A stretch of DNA of 64,000 nt from Chryseobacterium luteum (GTDB taxonomy: Bacteria > Bacteroidota > Bacteroidia > Flavobacteriales > Weeksellaceae), in NCBI RefSeq assembly GCF_000737785.1, contig NZ_JPRO01000005.1:81315-145314 (forward strand), written 5' to 3'. Made by a program: the position numbers and the translations under genes. Each line of letters opens with the position of its first letter. The first letter of the stretch is position 1. The notes under the pieces were generated by a model, which had not been told where the DNA came from, made no database searches, and worked only from the letters and a program-made list of their open reading frames with translations. Shown here in pieces: positions 14,976-24,237 of the stretch.

Positions 14976-17375
14976 TTAATGTTTTGTGTATTCCGGCTCG
15001 TCAACAGTCTGAGTGGTCGGCATAAAGTATTCATTAAGCCAGTAGAAGGTTTGTCCGTTCTGCTGGATCTTCACTGCCGGATTGTTTCTGTGGGAAAGCA
15101 TTCTGTCGGCTAATTCTTTATAGTCCTTGAAATACTTTCTTACCCTTTCATTCAAAACGATTTTAGATTTTTTCCAGCCTTTAAGTTTGTATTTAGACAT
15201 CAGCTCATCTTCTGAATTATCAAAACCAGTGCTTAATCCTACTGCATAAGCCATTGGCTTTTCATAAAGCTCAGATTTATCCAGGAATTTTAAGGTAGGA
15301 TTATATTTTTTCAGAAGCCTGATATATTCCTTGATCGCTCTGGCCTGTTTAAAATCTGCTCTTTCAGGCTGTGTTTTAAAATAAACTTCAGTGTAAAAGT
15401 TCTTTAAGTTATCATATTCTGTTTCTGAGATAAGGATCCCTTTTTCTATACCCGGCTTGTAATCTTTCAGATCTTTCGGGATATATCCTTTTACAAGGAA
15501 CGGGTTTCCATAGTTGATCAGCTGGGCTGCAATTCCTGCAGAAACCGGATTCGTAAGGCCCGGGAAGAGGTATTTATATTTCAGGTCCACATCTGTTCTT
15601 CCTGCTCCTACCGAGGAATGGAAATACTCATTCAGTGACTTGTCAACCGTTTGATTGTCTAAGGTAACCTGTGCAATCAGGCTGTCTACGGACTTTTTCA
15701 GGTAACCCGGCATAGCTACATCACCTTTTTTAGGGAAAATAACGAATCCCTGGGACATGCTCTGCTTTGGATAATCCAATGAGAAGAATCCGGCATCGCC
15801 TTCCACAAGGCTGAAGTTATTTTTAGTAAGAACATCACTCTGGTTAATGATCTTCTGCTTTTTAAGCTCGGCAATATTTTTCGCTGTGTTGGTCACCACA
15901 TTTTCAGCCATTAACACAAAATCATTGTATGTATCGGCTGATCTCGCACTGGTCTGGAACATGATCAGCCTGGCCTGTGCCTGTGTAAGAGAGCTGATCA
16001 CACTGTACATATTTCCGCTCTGATTGGCAGAAGTTCCTACAGTGACTACAATATTGGTTTCATCCGGAACGTTCGACAGCAGATTTCCTGCAGCAGAAAG
16101 CGCTTCATCCACCGGTTGGTATCCGCTGTTGCTGTCACAGTTCATTTCGTTGGTCTTTTCATCAATGAACTTCGTAATCTTACTGTAGTCTGCATTTAAA
16201 CTGGAAACCAAAACATTTTCTCCGCACGGATTATTTTTATACAAAACAACTCCATATTTTACGCCATTGAAATAAGAAGGTTTTTCAAATCTAAGCTGAA
16301 GATCCTGAAGAAGAGACTTCACAATCGGGGCATAAGGGGCATTGGGAGCACTTACATCCAGTGCAAAAACAATGTTTATATTTTTATCTCTTTCCGTGAT
16401 TTCCCTGTAGCGGTCAAAATAGATCTCCTCACCCAAAACATTGAATACATAATTTTTGCTGTAGTCTAAAATATTGGTAAAGTATTTTGTTTTGGAATCC
16501 GGTGTGGGAGTTTCATTTAAAGCCAGGCTTACCGGGTAAATATTCTCAAGAGGGGTTCTCTTATGGGTATCGGTAAGAAGAATGGCTGTTCTGCTTTCTG
16601 CATCTGCTCCGCCTGGGTATCCTTCGTGCACGCCTAAGGCAGATTCGGTAACTTTTGTATCGTTTTTAAGCTTTACGGCAGAACGCTCACCCCAGGCAGA
16701 GATTACGTTGGCATTTACCCATCCGTAAAGGTTTGTGCTGATGCTGTCTATATCAATGGAAGGCTTTTTACCTACCAAAAACCGTTTATTGTTTTCTGCC
16801 TGTTTGTAGACATATACCATCTGGCCGTTTGGAATTTTGACATTGGCAGCTTCTACCAGGCTTGGTGAATTGAACACCATGATTGAGTCATTCTTATAAT
16901 ATCTCTCTGCACTTCTGATCACTTCACTGTGATTCGGAACTACAGCCACTCTTACAGGGAAGCCTGTTTTTTCGCTTTTTAAAGAATTATTCCATAAAAG
17001 AAGGTCGGATTCCGGGATCCAGCCGTAGGTTTTAATAGATTTTGACGAAACTTTTTTCATTAAAGCATCCGGAACGTATTCCGCTACTTTCACCATTCCA
17101 TCTCTATGTTTCAGAACCATTAAAGGCTCAAGGAATTTAACTTCTTTGTACGATTTTTCGTCACTCTTATCAAGATAGGCTGTATTTCTGGACCTGTCCG
17201 AAATAACGATCCACGGGACCGCTTTTTTCGGGTACCCGTTCACTACCGGCGAATTGTCTACCTGCCCGTACTGTGACGGCTCAGGAGTTCTTTTAGATGG
17301 CAGCCTCACCTGACAGCCTGCTAATAATACTGATAATCCGATATAATATGCTGCTAGAGGAAATTTATTGTTCAT
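14976..17375 (-). CDS. tssR: T6SS-iii lipoprotein TssR
   Basis: 799-residue protein with a lipoprotein signal (LSVLLAGC, Cys21). The N-terminal part (about 45-230) has paired beta-rich SH3-like modules. A von Willebrand A-like segment (about 330-480) begins INIVFALDVSAPN, and an alpha/beta C-terminal region of about 300 residues follows. Size, lipobox and neighbourhood fit TssR, a component specific to Bacteroidota subtype iii T6SS and thought to sit in the periplasm or outer membrane. It lies 45 bases after the PKD-protein gene, last in a four-gene operon of envelope components. Confidence 0.85.
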   Translation of the reverse strand: MNNKFPLAAYYIGLSVLLAGCQVRLPSKRTPEPSQYGQVDNSPVVNGYPKKAVPWIVISDRSRNTAYLDKSDEKSYKEVKFLEPLMVLKHRDGMVKVAEYVPDALMKKVSSKSIKTYGWIPESDLLLWNNSLKSEKTGFPVRVAVVPNHSEVIRSAERYYKNDSIMVFNSPSLVEAANVKIPNGQMVYVYKQAENNKRFLVGKKPSIDIDSISTNLYGWVNANVISAWGERSAVKLKNDTKVTESALGVHEGYPGGADAESRTAILLTDTHKRTPLENIYPVSLALNETPTPDSKTKYFTNILDYSKNYVFNVLGEEIYFDRYREITERDKNINIVFALDVSAPNAPYAPIVKSLLQDLQLRFEKPSYFNGVKYGVVLYKNNPCGENVLVSSLNADYSKITKFIDEKTNEMNCDSNSGYQPVDEALSAAGNLLSNVPDETNIVVTVGTSANQSGNMYSVISSLTQAQARLIMFQTSARSADTYNDFVLMAENVVTNTAKNIAELKKQKIINQSDVLTKNNFSLVEGDAGFFSLDYPKQSMSQGFVIFPKKGDVAMPGYLKKSVDSLIAQVTLDNQTVDKSLNEYFHSSVGAGRTDVDLKYKYLFPGLTNPVSAGIAAQLINYGNPFLVKGYIPKDLKDYKPGIEKGILISETEYDNLKNFYTEVYFKTQPERADFKQARAIKEYIRLLKKYNPTLKFLDKSELYEKPMAYAVGLSTGFDNSEDELMSKYKLKGWKKSKIVLNERVRKYFKDYKELADRMLSHRNNPAVKIQQNGQTFYWLNEYFMPTTQTVDEPEYTKH

Positions 17376-17420
17376 CCTATTTTATTTTAATGATTGGTGT
17401 CTCCGGAATACCGGATTATA

Positions 17421-18329
17421 TTATTTGCTTTGATTGATATCTACCTTGGTTACACAGTTCTGCGTATCATCTAAGTTCACTTTTACACTCTGAATGACAA
17501 CATTTTTGTCAAACTGAAGGCCTGCACAGTACATATAAAAGTTATTCGCTTTGCTGTCGCTTACCTTTACTACCGTATTCTCGTTGTTACACAGATAGGT
17601 TCTCAGCAGGTAGTTATAATGCATATTAAAGCTGTTCCCATTGGCAATCTGCTGCAGGTGATATTTGAAATCATCATCAACCTTTTTATAAGAATCTTCT
17701 ACAGGTATTTCATCCTCCTGCAAAGAGTTGTAAGCCGGAAGAATCTTAATAAGGTGGTAGATAGGTTCCTGGCTTTCCTCCGTGAATAATGCCACGCGGT
17801 AATCTCCCGGTTTTTTATAAGAATAAATGGCCATCTTCTCTTTGGCATCTATATTTCCCGTTTCACCAAACTTCCATGCAAACTGGGTAGCATCCGAAAC
17901 TGCACGGAACTGCACATTTTCATTCTGCATCGCCTGGGCAGGAGCTTCTATAACAGTACTGATCTTCGCACTGTCTTTCGGCTTCTGGTATCTGGCCGAA
18001 ACCATCACAGGGAAGGTCTTGCTATATTTGTTATCAATAATCAAGCTTACCGAATAATACCCCGGTTTATTGTAAAAGTGTATTCCGGTACTTTTGTCTG
18101 AAGTTGTTCCGTCCCCAAAATTCCATCTCTTGGTTTTTGCGAACTGGGTTTTATCCTCAAATAAAAGGGTATCGCCTACAGACAGCGAGGAAGGATAGAC
18201 TACTCCTACAATATCATCGGCAGAATGGATCACCTTTTTCTGCAGCCATAGCGCAACGAGTGCCGCAATAAGCAGCGTTGCGATAACACCAATAATAATG
18301 TTCTTTTTGTTTTTTTGAAAATAATTCAT
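17421..18329 (-). CDS. PKD-domain membrane protein of the T6SS-iii locus (TssP/TssQ candidate)
   Basis: 302 residues: a single N-terminal transmembrane helix (about 10-30) and a periplasmic part with two PKD-type beta domains, the first with the hallmark WNFGDGT (about 70) and NKPGYYSVSLII, the second with AWKFGE and KKPGDYRV (about 130-195). The C-terminal 110 residues contain four cysteines. It lies between tssR and two small membrane protein genes. Subtype iii loci encode extra envelope proteins named TssO to TssR, and I cannot decide from sequence alone whether this one is TssP or TssQ. Confidence 0.75.
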   Translation of the reverse strand: MNYFQKNKKNIIIGVIATLLIAALVALWLQKKVIHSADDIVGVVYPSSLSVGDTLLFEDKTQFAKTKRWNFGDGTTSDKSTGIHFYNKPGYYSVSLIIDNKYSKTFPVMVSARYQKPKDSAKISTVIEAPAQAMQNENVQFRAVSDATQFAWKFGETGNIDAKEKMAIYSYKKPGDYRVALFTEESQEPIYHLIKILPAYNSLQEDEIPVEDSYKKVDDDFKYHLQQIANGNSFNMHYNYLLRTYLCNNENTVVKVSDSKANNFYMYCAGLQFDKNVVIQSVKVNLDDTQNCVTKVDINQSK

Positions 18330-18372
18330 AGTTAAGTGATTGTGATGTTTATTCCTTTAATGTTTATTTCTT

Positions 18373-18897
18373 TTACTGGGTTCTTTCTCTTAGGGCATTT
18401 TCTCTTTCATAAAGGCGGTTTTGCTTGTCTTTAAAACCGATTCTGCAGTCTTCCACCTCTTTTTCGAATCTTTTTACATCTTCTGTGGTTGTAGAAATAA
18501 CTTTTTTGTCCTCAAAATACATTTTGTAGAATTTAGCGATCTGCGGATACGCATCTTTTCGGATATCCATGACATCGTTAGCATGAAAGTAGCTTGCAAG
18601 GCCATTGATACCATTGAAAATATTGCTCTCGGCAAAGGGTTCCGGAGATTTATCTGCAATTCTGCTGATCATGGTGTAAGTACTGTCCATTTCCGGCTGC
18701 AAGATCTTTTGGTGACCATCGAATGCCGCTTTCTGTTCAAGACTTTGTATTCCTCTTACATCTTCTTCGGAGAATGGGGAATCGTATCCCTTTAAAAAGA
18801 TGATTCCGAAGAATATCATAGCTGCTAAAAGCATCAGTATTAAATAAAAAAACTGATAATGCCTTTCTTTCTTAGATAGTGTAATAGATCCCTGCAT
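18373..18897 (-). CDS. T6SS-iii small transmembrane protein (TssO/TssP-like)
   Basis: 174 residues with one transmembrane helix (about 15-35) and a mostly helical, charged periplasmic region that ends in a coiled-coil-like stretch (about 130-170). Topology matches the adjacent 18914-19447 protein: short cytoplasmic tail, one helix, coiled coil. It is the second gene of the tssO-PKD-tssR operon, with 16- and 43-base gaps. It probably helps form the membrane complex that replaces TssJLM in Bacteroidota T6SS. The exact Tss letter is uncertain. Confidence 0.72.
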   Translation of the reverse strand: MQGSITLSKKERHYQFFYLILMLLAAMIFFGIIFLKGYDSPFSEEDVRGIQSLEQKAAFDGHQKILQPEMDSTYTMISRIADKSPEPFAESNIFNGINGLASYFHANDVMDIRKDAYPQIAKFYKMYFEDKKVISTTTEDVKRFEKEVEDCRIGFKDKQNRLYERENALRERTQ

Positions 18898-18913
18898 ATG
18901 ATTTATTTTTTTA

Positions 18914-19447
18914 TTACCTTTTTTTTCCTCCTGTAAAATTCCTGGTAGGATCTTTTTTAAGCTGGCCGTTCGCTCTTCCTACCTTTACTATGCACTCCTC
19001 AAGATCCCTGAGGACTATCTTTTTCTGGGATTCTACCCCGATAATATCATTCTTTAACTTCAACATCGGCTCTATCTGCTTCATCAGAACAGCATAATGC
19101 TTGAAATTATTAGCACTGTCTTTACCCATAATGTTTTTTACTTCCCTCACATCATCCATAATTCTGGTTCTGAGGAAAACATCATTTTCTACCTTATTGA
19201 TGTTGAGCTGGTTCATCTGGTCATAGATTTTATCTACATGAGCCCTGAGAACGTCACCACGCATCATAAGTTCTTTGTAAGCATCCGATTCCTTTACTAT
19301 TCCTTCCCGCTGTATATTGTAGCTTTTAAAAAAAAGGAATAGGCACAGAAAAGACACCACCGATAAGACGACGAAAGACAGAATAAACTTCCAGATGCCT
19401 ATTCTGACATCAGATTTGTTTAGTTTTTTTTCTCTGTTAGAAGACAT
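18914..19447 (-). CDS. tssO: T6SS-iii transmembrane protein TssO
   Basis: 178 residues from the ATG at 19447 (MSSNREKKLNKSD). An upstream in-frame ATG at 19501 would add a hydrophobic, Phe/Tyr-rich segment lacking conservation and is not preferred. One transmembrane helix (about 18-40) is followed by a helical periplasmic region with heptad-like stretches (about 60-165) and a basic tail (GGKKR). I recognise the N-terminus as TssO-like. It is first in the operon that leads through the 174-residue protein and the PKD protein to tssR. Confidence 0.75.
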   Translation of the reverse strand: MSSNREKKLNKSDVRIGIWKFILSFVVLSVVSFLCLFLFFKSYNIQREGIVKESDAYKELMMRGDVLRAHVDKIYDQMNQLNINKVENDVFLRTRIMDDVREVKNIMGKDSANNFKHYAVLMKQIEPMLKLKNDIIGVESQKKIVLRDLEECIVKVGRANGQLKKDPTRNFTGGKKR

Positions 19448-19626
19448 ATGTTTGCGATTTGTTTGGCCTGTGAAAATATAAAAAAAAAAATTTATGTACA
19501 ATACGTATTTTACCTAATGTATTTTCGTGAAAACCCTAATTAACGAAGTTTAATTTTAACTTTCATAAGTTTTTCATAAATTAGGCATCTGAATTTTAAA
19601 TATCATATACCAAATCGATATTAAAA

Positions 19627-20298
19627 GTGAGTAAATTATTATCAAACACAGTCCGGTTTTCTATAGCTGACAGCGACTTCTACTTTAAGAAGATCATGAT
19701 CAAAACACTGATGGAAAACCCTTTCTATATGCTTCTGAATGACTGTAACAACGGTCATGAGCTTGTGAACAGGATTTACAGGAGACAGGAAGACGTGTTT
19801 ATCATAGAGCTGTTCATGCCCGTACTGAGCGGGATAGAAGCTATCAAATACATCAGGAAAAACAATACGGAAACCCCTATTGTAACTTATTCCAGCACGT
19901 ATCAGGAAGATATGGCTGAGATCCTTTCTAAAATTCCCAATATCTATTATTGCCAGAAAAAAAGCAATATTATTAAAGATATTATTAAAGGAAGTATTGC
20001 TTCTGACGGCTTCGACTATGACAAATATTCTAAGGAATGGGAGCAGCAGCCACTCGCGGTACAGAACTATATGGAGAGGCAGAAGAAGGGCCAGGAAGAG
20101 CTCAGCCCTACCGAAATACAGCTTATGAAATTCTGCTACGAAGGCTACAGTAACAAGGAAATCGCAGAAAAACTGAACCTCAGTACCCGTACCATTGATA
20201 CCTACATCAACAGGCTTACAGAAAAGCTGGGACTGAAAACCAAACTGCATCTTATCCGTTTCTGTGTAGAAAACGGCTACTACAATTCCAGCATGTAG
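19627..20298 (+). CDS. LuxR-family response regulator with degenerate receiver
   Basis: 223 residues from a GTG start. Residues 8-125 form a receiver-like domain: IADSD at the first acidic site, IIELFMPVLSG where the phosphoacceptor Asp should be (Glu61 instead), Thr/Ser in VTYSS and Lys in YCQKKS. Residues 155-220 are a LuxR/GerE-type helix-turn-helix (LSPTEIQLMKF, NKEIAEKLNLS, TIDTYINRL). Glu at the phosphorylation site often mimics the phosphorylated state, so it may be constitutively active or phosphate-independent. It is divergent from the tssO operon and is a candidate regulator of the T6SS genes. No adjacent histidine kinase. Confidence 0.85.
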   Translation: MSKLLSNTVRFSIADSDFYFKKIMIKTLMENPFYMLLNDCNNGHELVNRIYRRQEDVFIIELFMPVLSGIEAIKYIRKNNTETPIVTYSSTYQEDMAEILSKIPNIYYCQKKSNIIKDIIKGSIASDGFDYDKYSKEWEQQPLAVQNYMERQKKGQEELSPTEIQLMKFCYEGYSNKEIAEKLNLSTRTIDTYINRLTEKLGLKTKLHLIRFCVENGYYNSSM

Positions 20299-20372
20299 GA
20301 AGATTTAATGTAATATTAATATTGACTAAACATGAAAACTCTAACCCGATGAGCAAAAAATTTTGCCACTAA

Positions 20373-20405
20373 TTTGCTAGTATTCAATTTTTTTAACTAA
20401 ATTTG
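20373..20405 (+). promoter_or_regulatory. Predicted promoter of the HU gene
   Basis: TTTG at 20373-20376 and TAAATTTG at 20398-20405 are separated by 21 bases and fit the Bacteroidota -33/-7 consensus. They lie about 30 bases before the HU ATG. Confidence 0.65.
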
Positions 20406-20435
20406 CACACCTAAAATTTAAAATTAAAAAAGGAA

Positions 20436-20726
20436 ATGACAAAGGCAGAATTGGTAAACACCATCTCAAATAAGTTGGGAACAGAAAAGAATGAAACACA
20501 GAAAGTTGTAGAAGCTTTTATGCAGGAGATCAGGACTTCTATGTATAATGGGGATAACGTTTATCTAAGAGGTTTTGGATCTTTTATCATTAAAACAAGA
20601 GCTGCTAAAACAGGAAGAAATATTTCTAAAAACACTGCAATTGAGATTCCTGCTCATAACATTCCTGCTTTCAAACCTTCAAAATCTTTTGTAGAGAAAG
20701 TAAAAACTAAAGTCGCAGTAAAATAA
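20436..20726 (+). CDS. hup: HU family DNA-binding protein
   Basis: 96-residue histone-like protein (HU/IHF fold) that bends and compacts DNA. It has the N-terminal helical dimerisation part (MTKAELVNTI, KVVEAFMQEI), the GFGSF motif near residue 48, and a basic beta-arm (about 52-75) ending in an IPAFKPSKSF segment typical of the family. Length is normal. It lies 42 bases upstream of the small basic protein gene and may be co-transcribed with it up to the hairpin at 20888. Confidence 0.95.
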   Translation: MTKAELVNTISNKLGTEKNETQKVVEAFMQEIRTSMYNGDNVYLRGFGSFIIKTRAAKTGRNISKNTAIEIPAHNIPAFKPSKSFVEKVKTKVAVK

Positions 20727-20768
20727 AAAATTAACTGAATATTAACTAGTTACTAAAAAATTAAAATT

Positions 20769-20858
20769 ATGCCAAGCGGAAAGAAAAGAAAAAGACACAA
20801 GGTTGCAACTCACAAAAGAAAGAAAAGAAGAAGAGCGAACAGACATAAGAAAAAATAA
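20769..20858 (+). CDS. 29-residue, extremely basic conserved protein (AURKAIP1/COX24-like, possible ribosomal protein)
   Basis: ATG at 20769 and stop at 20856-20858 give 29 residues starting MPSGKKRKRHK and ending in three Lys. More than half are Lys, Arg or His. This peptide between HU and RNase G is familiar from many Bacteroidota genomes. The pattern KRKRHK-x4-HKRKKRRR resembles the short C-terminal domain of mitochondrial mS38 (AURKAIP1/COX24) and the small bS22-type ribosomal proteins of mycobacteria. A ribosome-bound role is thus likely but inferred. A terminator follows at 20888-20934. Confidence 0.8.
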   Translation: MPSGKKRKRHKVATHKRKKRRRANRHKKK

Positions 20859-20887
20859 TCTCTTTTTCCGAGATTTACAATATAATA

Positions 20888-20934
20888 ATATAGTTGGTGG
20901 TTTTAATTTTTTAAAGATCACCGACTATATTTTT
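20888..20934 (+). terminator. Terminator after the HU / small basic protein unit
   Basis: ATATAGTTGGTG pairs with CACCGACTATAT (one mismatch) around an AT-rich loop and is followed by TTTT. Confidence 0.75.
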
Positions 20935-21092
20935 GTTTGCAACCAGTAAGATTTAAAGGGAAAAATAAGGTTTTTACAGATGTTAAAAAAAAATGCAGCA
21001 ATTTCAATCTAAATTCTTATATTTAATATTATTTATCTGCTAAAAAATACGCCAATTTCCTATAATCTTAATAATTTTATCTTATAACAAAA

Positions 21093-22652
21093 ATGAAGAA
21101 AGAACTAATAGTTTCGCATGAAGACGATCTTACAAAGATTGCACTGCTGGAAGACGGAAGACTATGTGAACTTCATGAACAAGAGGACAAAAGCGAATTT
21201 ATAGTTGGAGATCTGTTTGTAGGAAGAGTAAAAAAACTGGCACCCAACCTGAATGCTGCCTTCGTAAATATCGGCTACGATAAGGATGCATTTCTGCATT
21301 ATCAGGATCTGGGACCGCAATACTTAACGTACAAAAAGTTTTTAAAAGATACTATTTCTAAAAAACAGAGCACTTCAAGCTTAAAAAATTTCGAGATCCA
21401 ACCCGAAATAGACAAAAACGGAACCGTAGAAAAAGTCATTGTAAAAGATGATCTCGTTCTGCTTCAGATCACCAAAGAACCTATTTCCACAAAAGGTCCG
21501 AGAATTTCTACCCAGGTTTCTCTGACAGGACGTTTTCTGGTCCTGATCCCTTTCGACAACAAAGTTTCCATTTCTAAAAAGATTAGAACTAATGAAGAAA
21601 AGGAAAGACTGAAAACGCTTATAGACAGCATCAAGCCTGAAGGTTTCGGTGTTATTATAAGGACTGTAGCGGAAGGAAAAAAAGTAGCAGACCTTCACAA
21701 TGATATGAATCAGCTGATCCAGAAATGGGAAAGCACGTTCAAAAACATTCAGAAAAGTAAGGTTCCGGCCAGAGTTTTAAGCGAAGAAGACAAAGCTTCA
21801 GCTATTTTAAGAGACAATTTCAACCAGGATTTCGTGAGCATCATCTGCGATGATGAGCAGATGGCAGCTGAAATGACCAGCTATGTGGAGGTCATAGCTC
21901 CGGAAAAAAAGAATATTGTCCAGTTTTATAATTCACACATTCCTCTTCTGGAATATTATAACGTTGAAAAACAGCTCAAGCAGAGCTTCGGAAAACACGT
22001 TAATATTCCAAGTTCAAAAGGTGCTTACCTAGTCATTGAGCATACAGAAGCACTTCACGTGATCGACGTCAACTCCGGAAATAATATCACGACCGGAAAC
22101 TCAGCCAATAAAGAACACGCCATGAACGTGAACAAAATGGCAGCAACAGAAATCGCAAGACAATTGCGTCTTCGTGATATGGGAGGCATTATCGTTATTG
22201 ATTTTATCGACATGCAAAATCCCGACCACAGAAGAGATTTGTTTGAACATTTGAAAGAAGAAATGAAACGTGACAAAGCACGCCACAAAATTCTTCCCCC
22301 GAGCAAATTTGGACTGATCCAGATCACCAGACAAAGAAACCGCCCGGAAAAACAAATCGAGACCAAAGAAGAAAATCCTAATAAAGACGGAGAAATCACA
22401 GCTCCGATCGTTGTTGTGGAAAGATTGGAAGAAACCATAAGAAATATTATACAGAAGGATAAAGGAAAACTTTACCTGCATGTACATCCTTTCGTGGAAG
22501 CTTACCTTACAAAAGGCATCAAAAGCATCCAGATGAAATGGTTCATGAAATATAAAAAATGGGTAACCGTCATCCCAAGGGATTCTTTCAAATATTTAGA
22601 ATACAAAATTTACAATTCGAAAAAAGAAGAATTGATTGGATATTCTAATTAA
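21093..22652 (+). CDS. rng: Ribonuclease E/G family endoribonuclease
   Basis: 519 residues, RNase G size. An S1-type RNA-binding region lies in about 35-130 (GDLFVGRVKKLAPNLNAAFVNIG), and the catalytic DNase I-like domain has the metal-binding aspartates in HVIDVNSGN and IDFIDMQNP (about 325 and 370). The CPxCxGxG zinc-link of proteobacterial RNase E/G is absent; an EENPNKDGE loop stands in its place, which I believe is usual for Bacteroidota. It matures rRNA and starts mRNA decay. The gap upstream (about 160 bases past the hairpin) probably holds its own promoter. Confidence 0.93.
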   Translation: MKKELIVSHEDDLTKIALLEDGRLCELHEQEDKSEFIVGDLFVGRVKKLAPNLNAAFVNIGYDKDAFLHYQDLGPQYLTYKKFLKDTISKKQSTSSLKNFEIQPEIDKNGTVEKVIVKDDLVLLQITKEPISTKGPRISTQVSLTGRFLVLIPFDNKVSISKKIRTNEEKERLKTLIDSIKPEGFGVIIRTVAEGKKVADLHNDMNQLIQKWESTFKNIQKSKVPARVLSEEDKASAILRDNFNQDFVSIICDDEQMAAEMTSYVEVIAPEKKNIVQFYNSHIPLLEYYNVEKQLKQSFGKHVNIPSSKGAYLVIEHTEALHVIDVNSGNNITTGNSANKEHAMNVNKMAATEIARQLRLRDMGGIIVIDFIDMQNPDHRRDLFEHLKEEMKRDKARHKILPPSKFGLIQITRQRNRPEKQIETKEENPNKDGEITAPIVVVERLEETIRNIIQKDKGKLYLHVHPFVEAYLTKGIKSIQMKWFMKYKKWVTVIPRDSFKYLEYKIYNSKKEELIGYSN

Positions 22653-22663
22653 CACAAAATTTT

Positions 22664-22692
22664 AAACCTCCGGCTTGTCTGGAGGTTTTTTG
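22664..22692 (+). terminator. Terminator of rng
   Basis: AAACCTCC pairs with GGAGGTTT around a 9-base loop and is followed by a T run. Confidence 0.85.
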
Positions 22693-22722
22693 TTATATTT
22701 ACAGTCTTAAAACACATACACA

Positions 22723-24147
22723 ATGACAAAAAATTTATTTCTTGTGCTGCTTCTTGCAGTACAGACTGCTTTTGCACAAATCATTTCTAAAGATCCCACT
22801 TTTGCTTCGAATGGAGTATCTAACGTTGCCAATTATACGCTTGCCTGGACTATGGCTCAAGATTCTAATGGAAGTATTTATTCATCTTATTCTATCCCGA
22901 ATAGTACCGAAACATTTGTATATAAACTTACAGCTAATGGAGTTCTAGATTCAGCTTTTGGAAACAATGGAAAAATTCAACTGCCTTATTATACTTATCT
23001 ATGTCAATTAAAAATACAGTCGGATGGTAAATTGGTGATTTTTGGTTTTGGCAATACCAGTGGTGGAGTTTCCGGTTCTATTGATGTAGGAATAATATAT
23101 AGAATACTTCCAAACGGGCAGTTAGATGCCACTTTCGGAACCAATGGCATTTCAATAATATCTAATGGTTTTAGTATTGGTAGTGATGTAAATGGTCGTT
23201 CTTTAGGACTAATTTTACAAAATGGGAAAATAATTGTTCATGACTCTGCTACTATATGGAGATGTAATGCTGACGGAAGTATTGATACCTCTTTCGGAAC
23301 CAATGGTTCTGTAGCTACTCAGGGAAACTTTTATTATGGTGCGTTTGTACTAATGGATAACCAATCTAATCTTATCTGTATTACCAAGATCAACTCTGCC
23401 TATGCTAATGGCATCATTGAAAAATTCAGTCCCGATGGACAGCCGGTAACGAGCTTTGGAAATAATGGTATTTTACAATCAAATTTGGTTTTTGAACCTT
23501 TGGGTACTGCAATTATAGACAGCAATAATAAGATTGTTATTTCAAAATCAAATTCCACAGGCAATGAAATTTTTAGACTAAACCCGGATGGAACTCTTGA
23601 TAGTACATTTAATTGTGCCTTATCTATAATACATCCCAGCGCTTTGGCTAAAAGTATTGTTGAAAAAAATGGATATTATTACATTGGAGGAAACCAATCA
23701 TCCCATCCCTATATCCCTTATAGTTCAGACGAATCTCCTACCTTTTTTACAAAGCTCACTCAAAGTGGTTCGATAGCTCCTGATTTTGGTTATTATCCTG
23801 ACAGTTCATTTATGAGTGTTGAAGAAATGATTGTTAATAACAATAATATTATTTCAAACGGAGACGCAGCAATCGTAAAATATTTACTTAGTACTGCAAC
23901 ATTATCAACCGTTGACGCTACAAAAACAAGTATCGATATATCTTTTGAAAATCCGGTCAATCAAAATCTGGTTTACAAATCGGAAAAAAAGGTAAGTAAA
24001 ATAGAAATCTATTCCCTTGACGGAAAACTTCTAAAGACCGTACAGGAAAATAATTCAAATGCTTCTGAACTTCCGAAAGGAGTTTATCTTGTGAAAGTAA
24101 CTTTTGACAATGGAAAAGTTTCAATAAAAAAACTTATGAAGAATTAA
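22723..24147 (+). CDS. Secreted delta-60 repeat protein with T9SS type A sorting domain
   Basis: 474 residues: a signal peptide (about 1-18, ending AFAQ), then several delta-60 (DUF5122) repeats of the form DGxIDxSFGxNG at roughly 45-residue spacing (about 60-300), likely a beta-propeller. The C-terminal Por sorting tail covers about 395-474 (ENPVNQNL, KIEIYSLDGKLLK, LPKGVYLVKV, KKLMKN). The tail directs it through the type IX secretion system to the cell surface or medium. Ligand or activity unknown. It is flanked by terminators on both sides, so monocistronic. Confidence 0.88.
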   Translation: MTKNLFLVLLLAVQTAFAQIISKDPTFASNGVSNVANYTLAWTMAQDSNGSIYSSYSIPNSTETFVYKLTANGVLDSAFGNNGKIQLPYYTYLCQLKIQSDGKLVIFGFGNTSGGVSGSIDVGIIYRILPNGQLDATFGTNGISIISNGFSIGSDVNGRSLGLILQNGKIIVHDSATIWRCNADGSIDTSFGTNGSVATQGNFYYGAFVLMDNQSNLICITKINSAYANGIIEKFSPDGQPVTSFGNNGILQSNLVFEPLGTAIIDSNNKIVISKSNSTGNEIFRLNPDGTLDSTFNCALSIIHPSALAKSIVEKNGYYYIGGNQSSHPYIPYSSDESPTFFTKLTQSGSIAPDFGYYPDSSFMSVEEMIVNNNNIISNGDAAIVKYLLSTATLSTVDATKTSIDISFENPVNQNLVYKSEKKVSKIEIYSLDGKLLKTVQENNSNASELPKGVYLVKVTFDNGKVSIKKLMKN

Positions 24148-24173
24148 AAAATAAAATTTCTTAAATCTAATTT

Positions 24174-24209
24174 AAAAAGTATTTACATAATTTTAGTAAA
24201 TACTTTTTT
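24174..24209 (+). terminator. Terminator of the T9SS cargo gene
   Basis: AAAAAGTATTTAC pairs with GTAAATACTTTTT around a 9-base loop and is followed by more T. Confidence 0.85.
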
Positions 24210-24237
24210 ATTTTTCAAACTAAACAAAAAATTCAGA

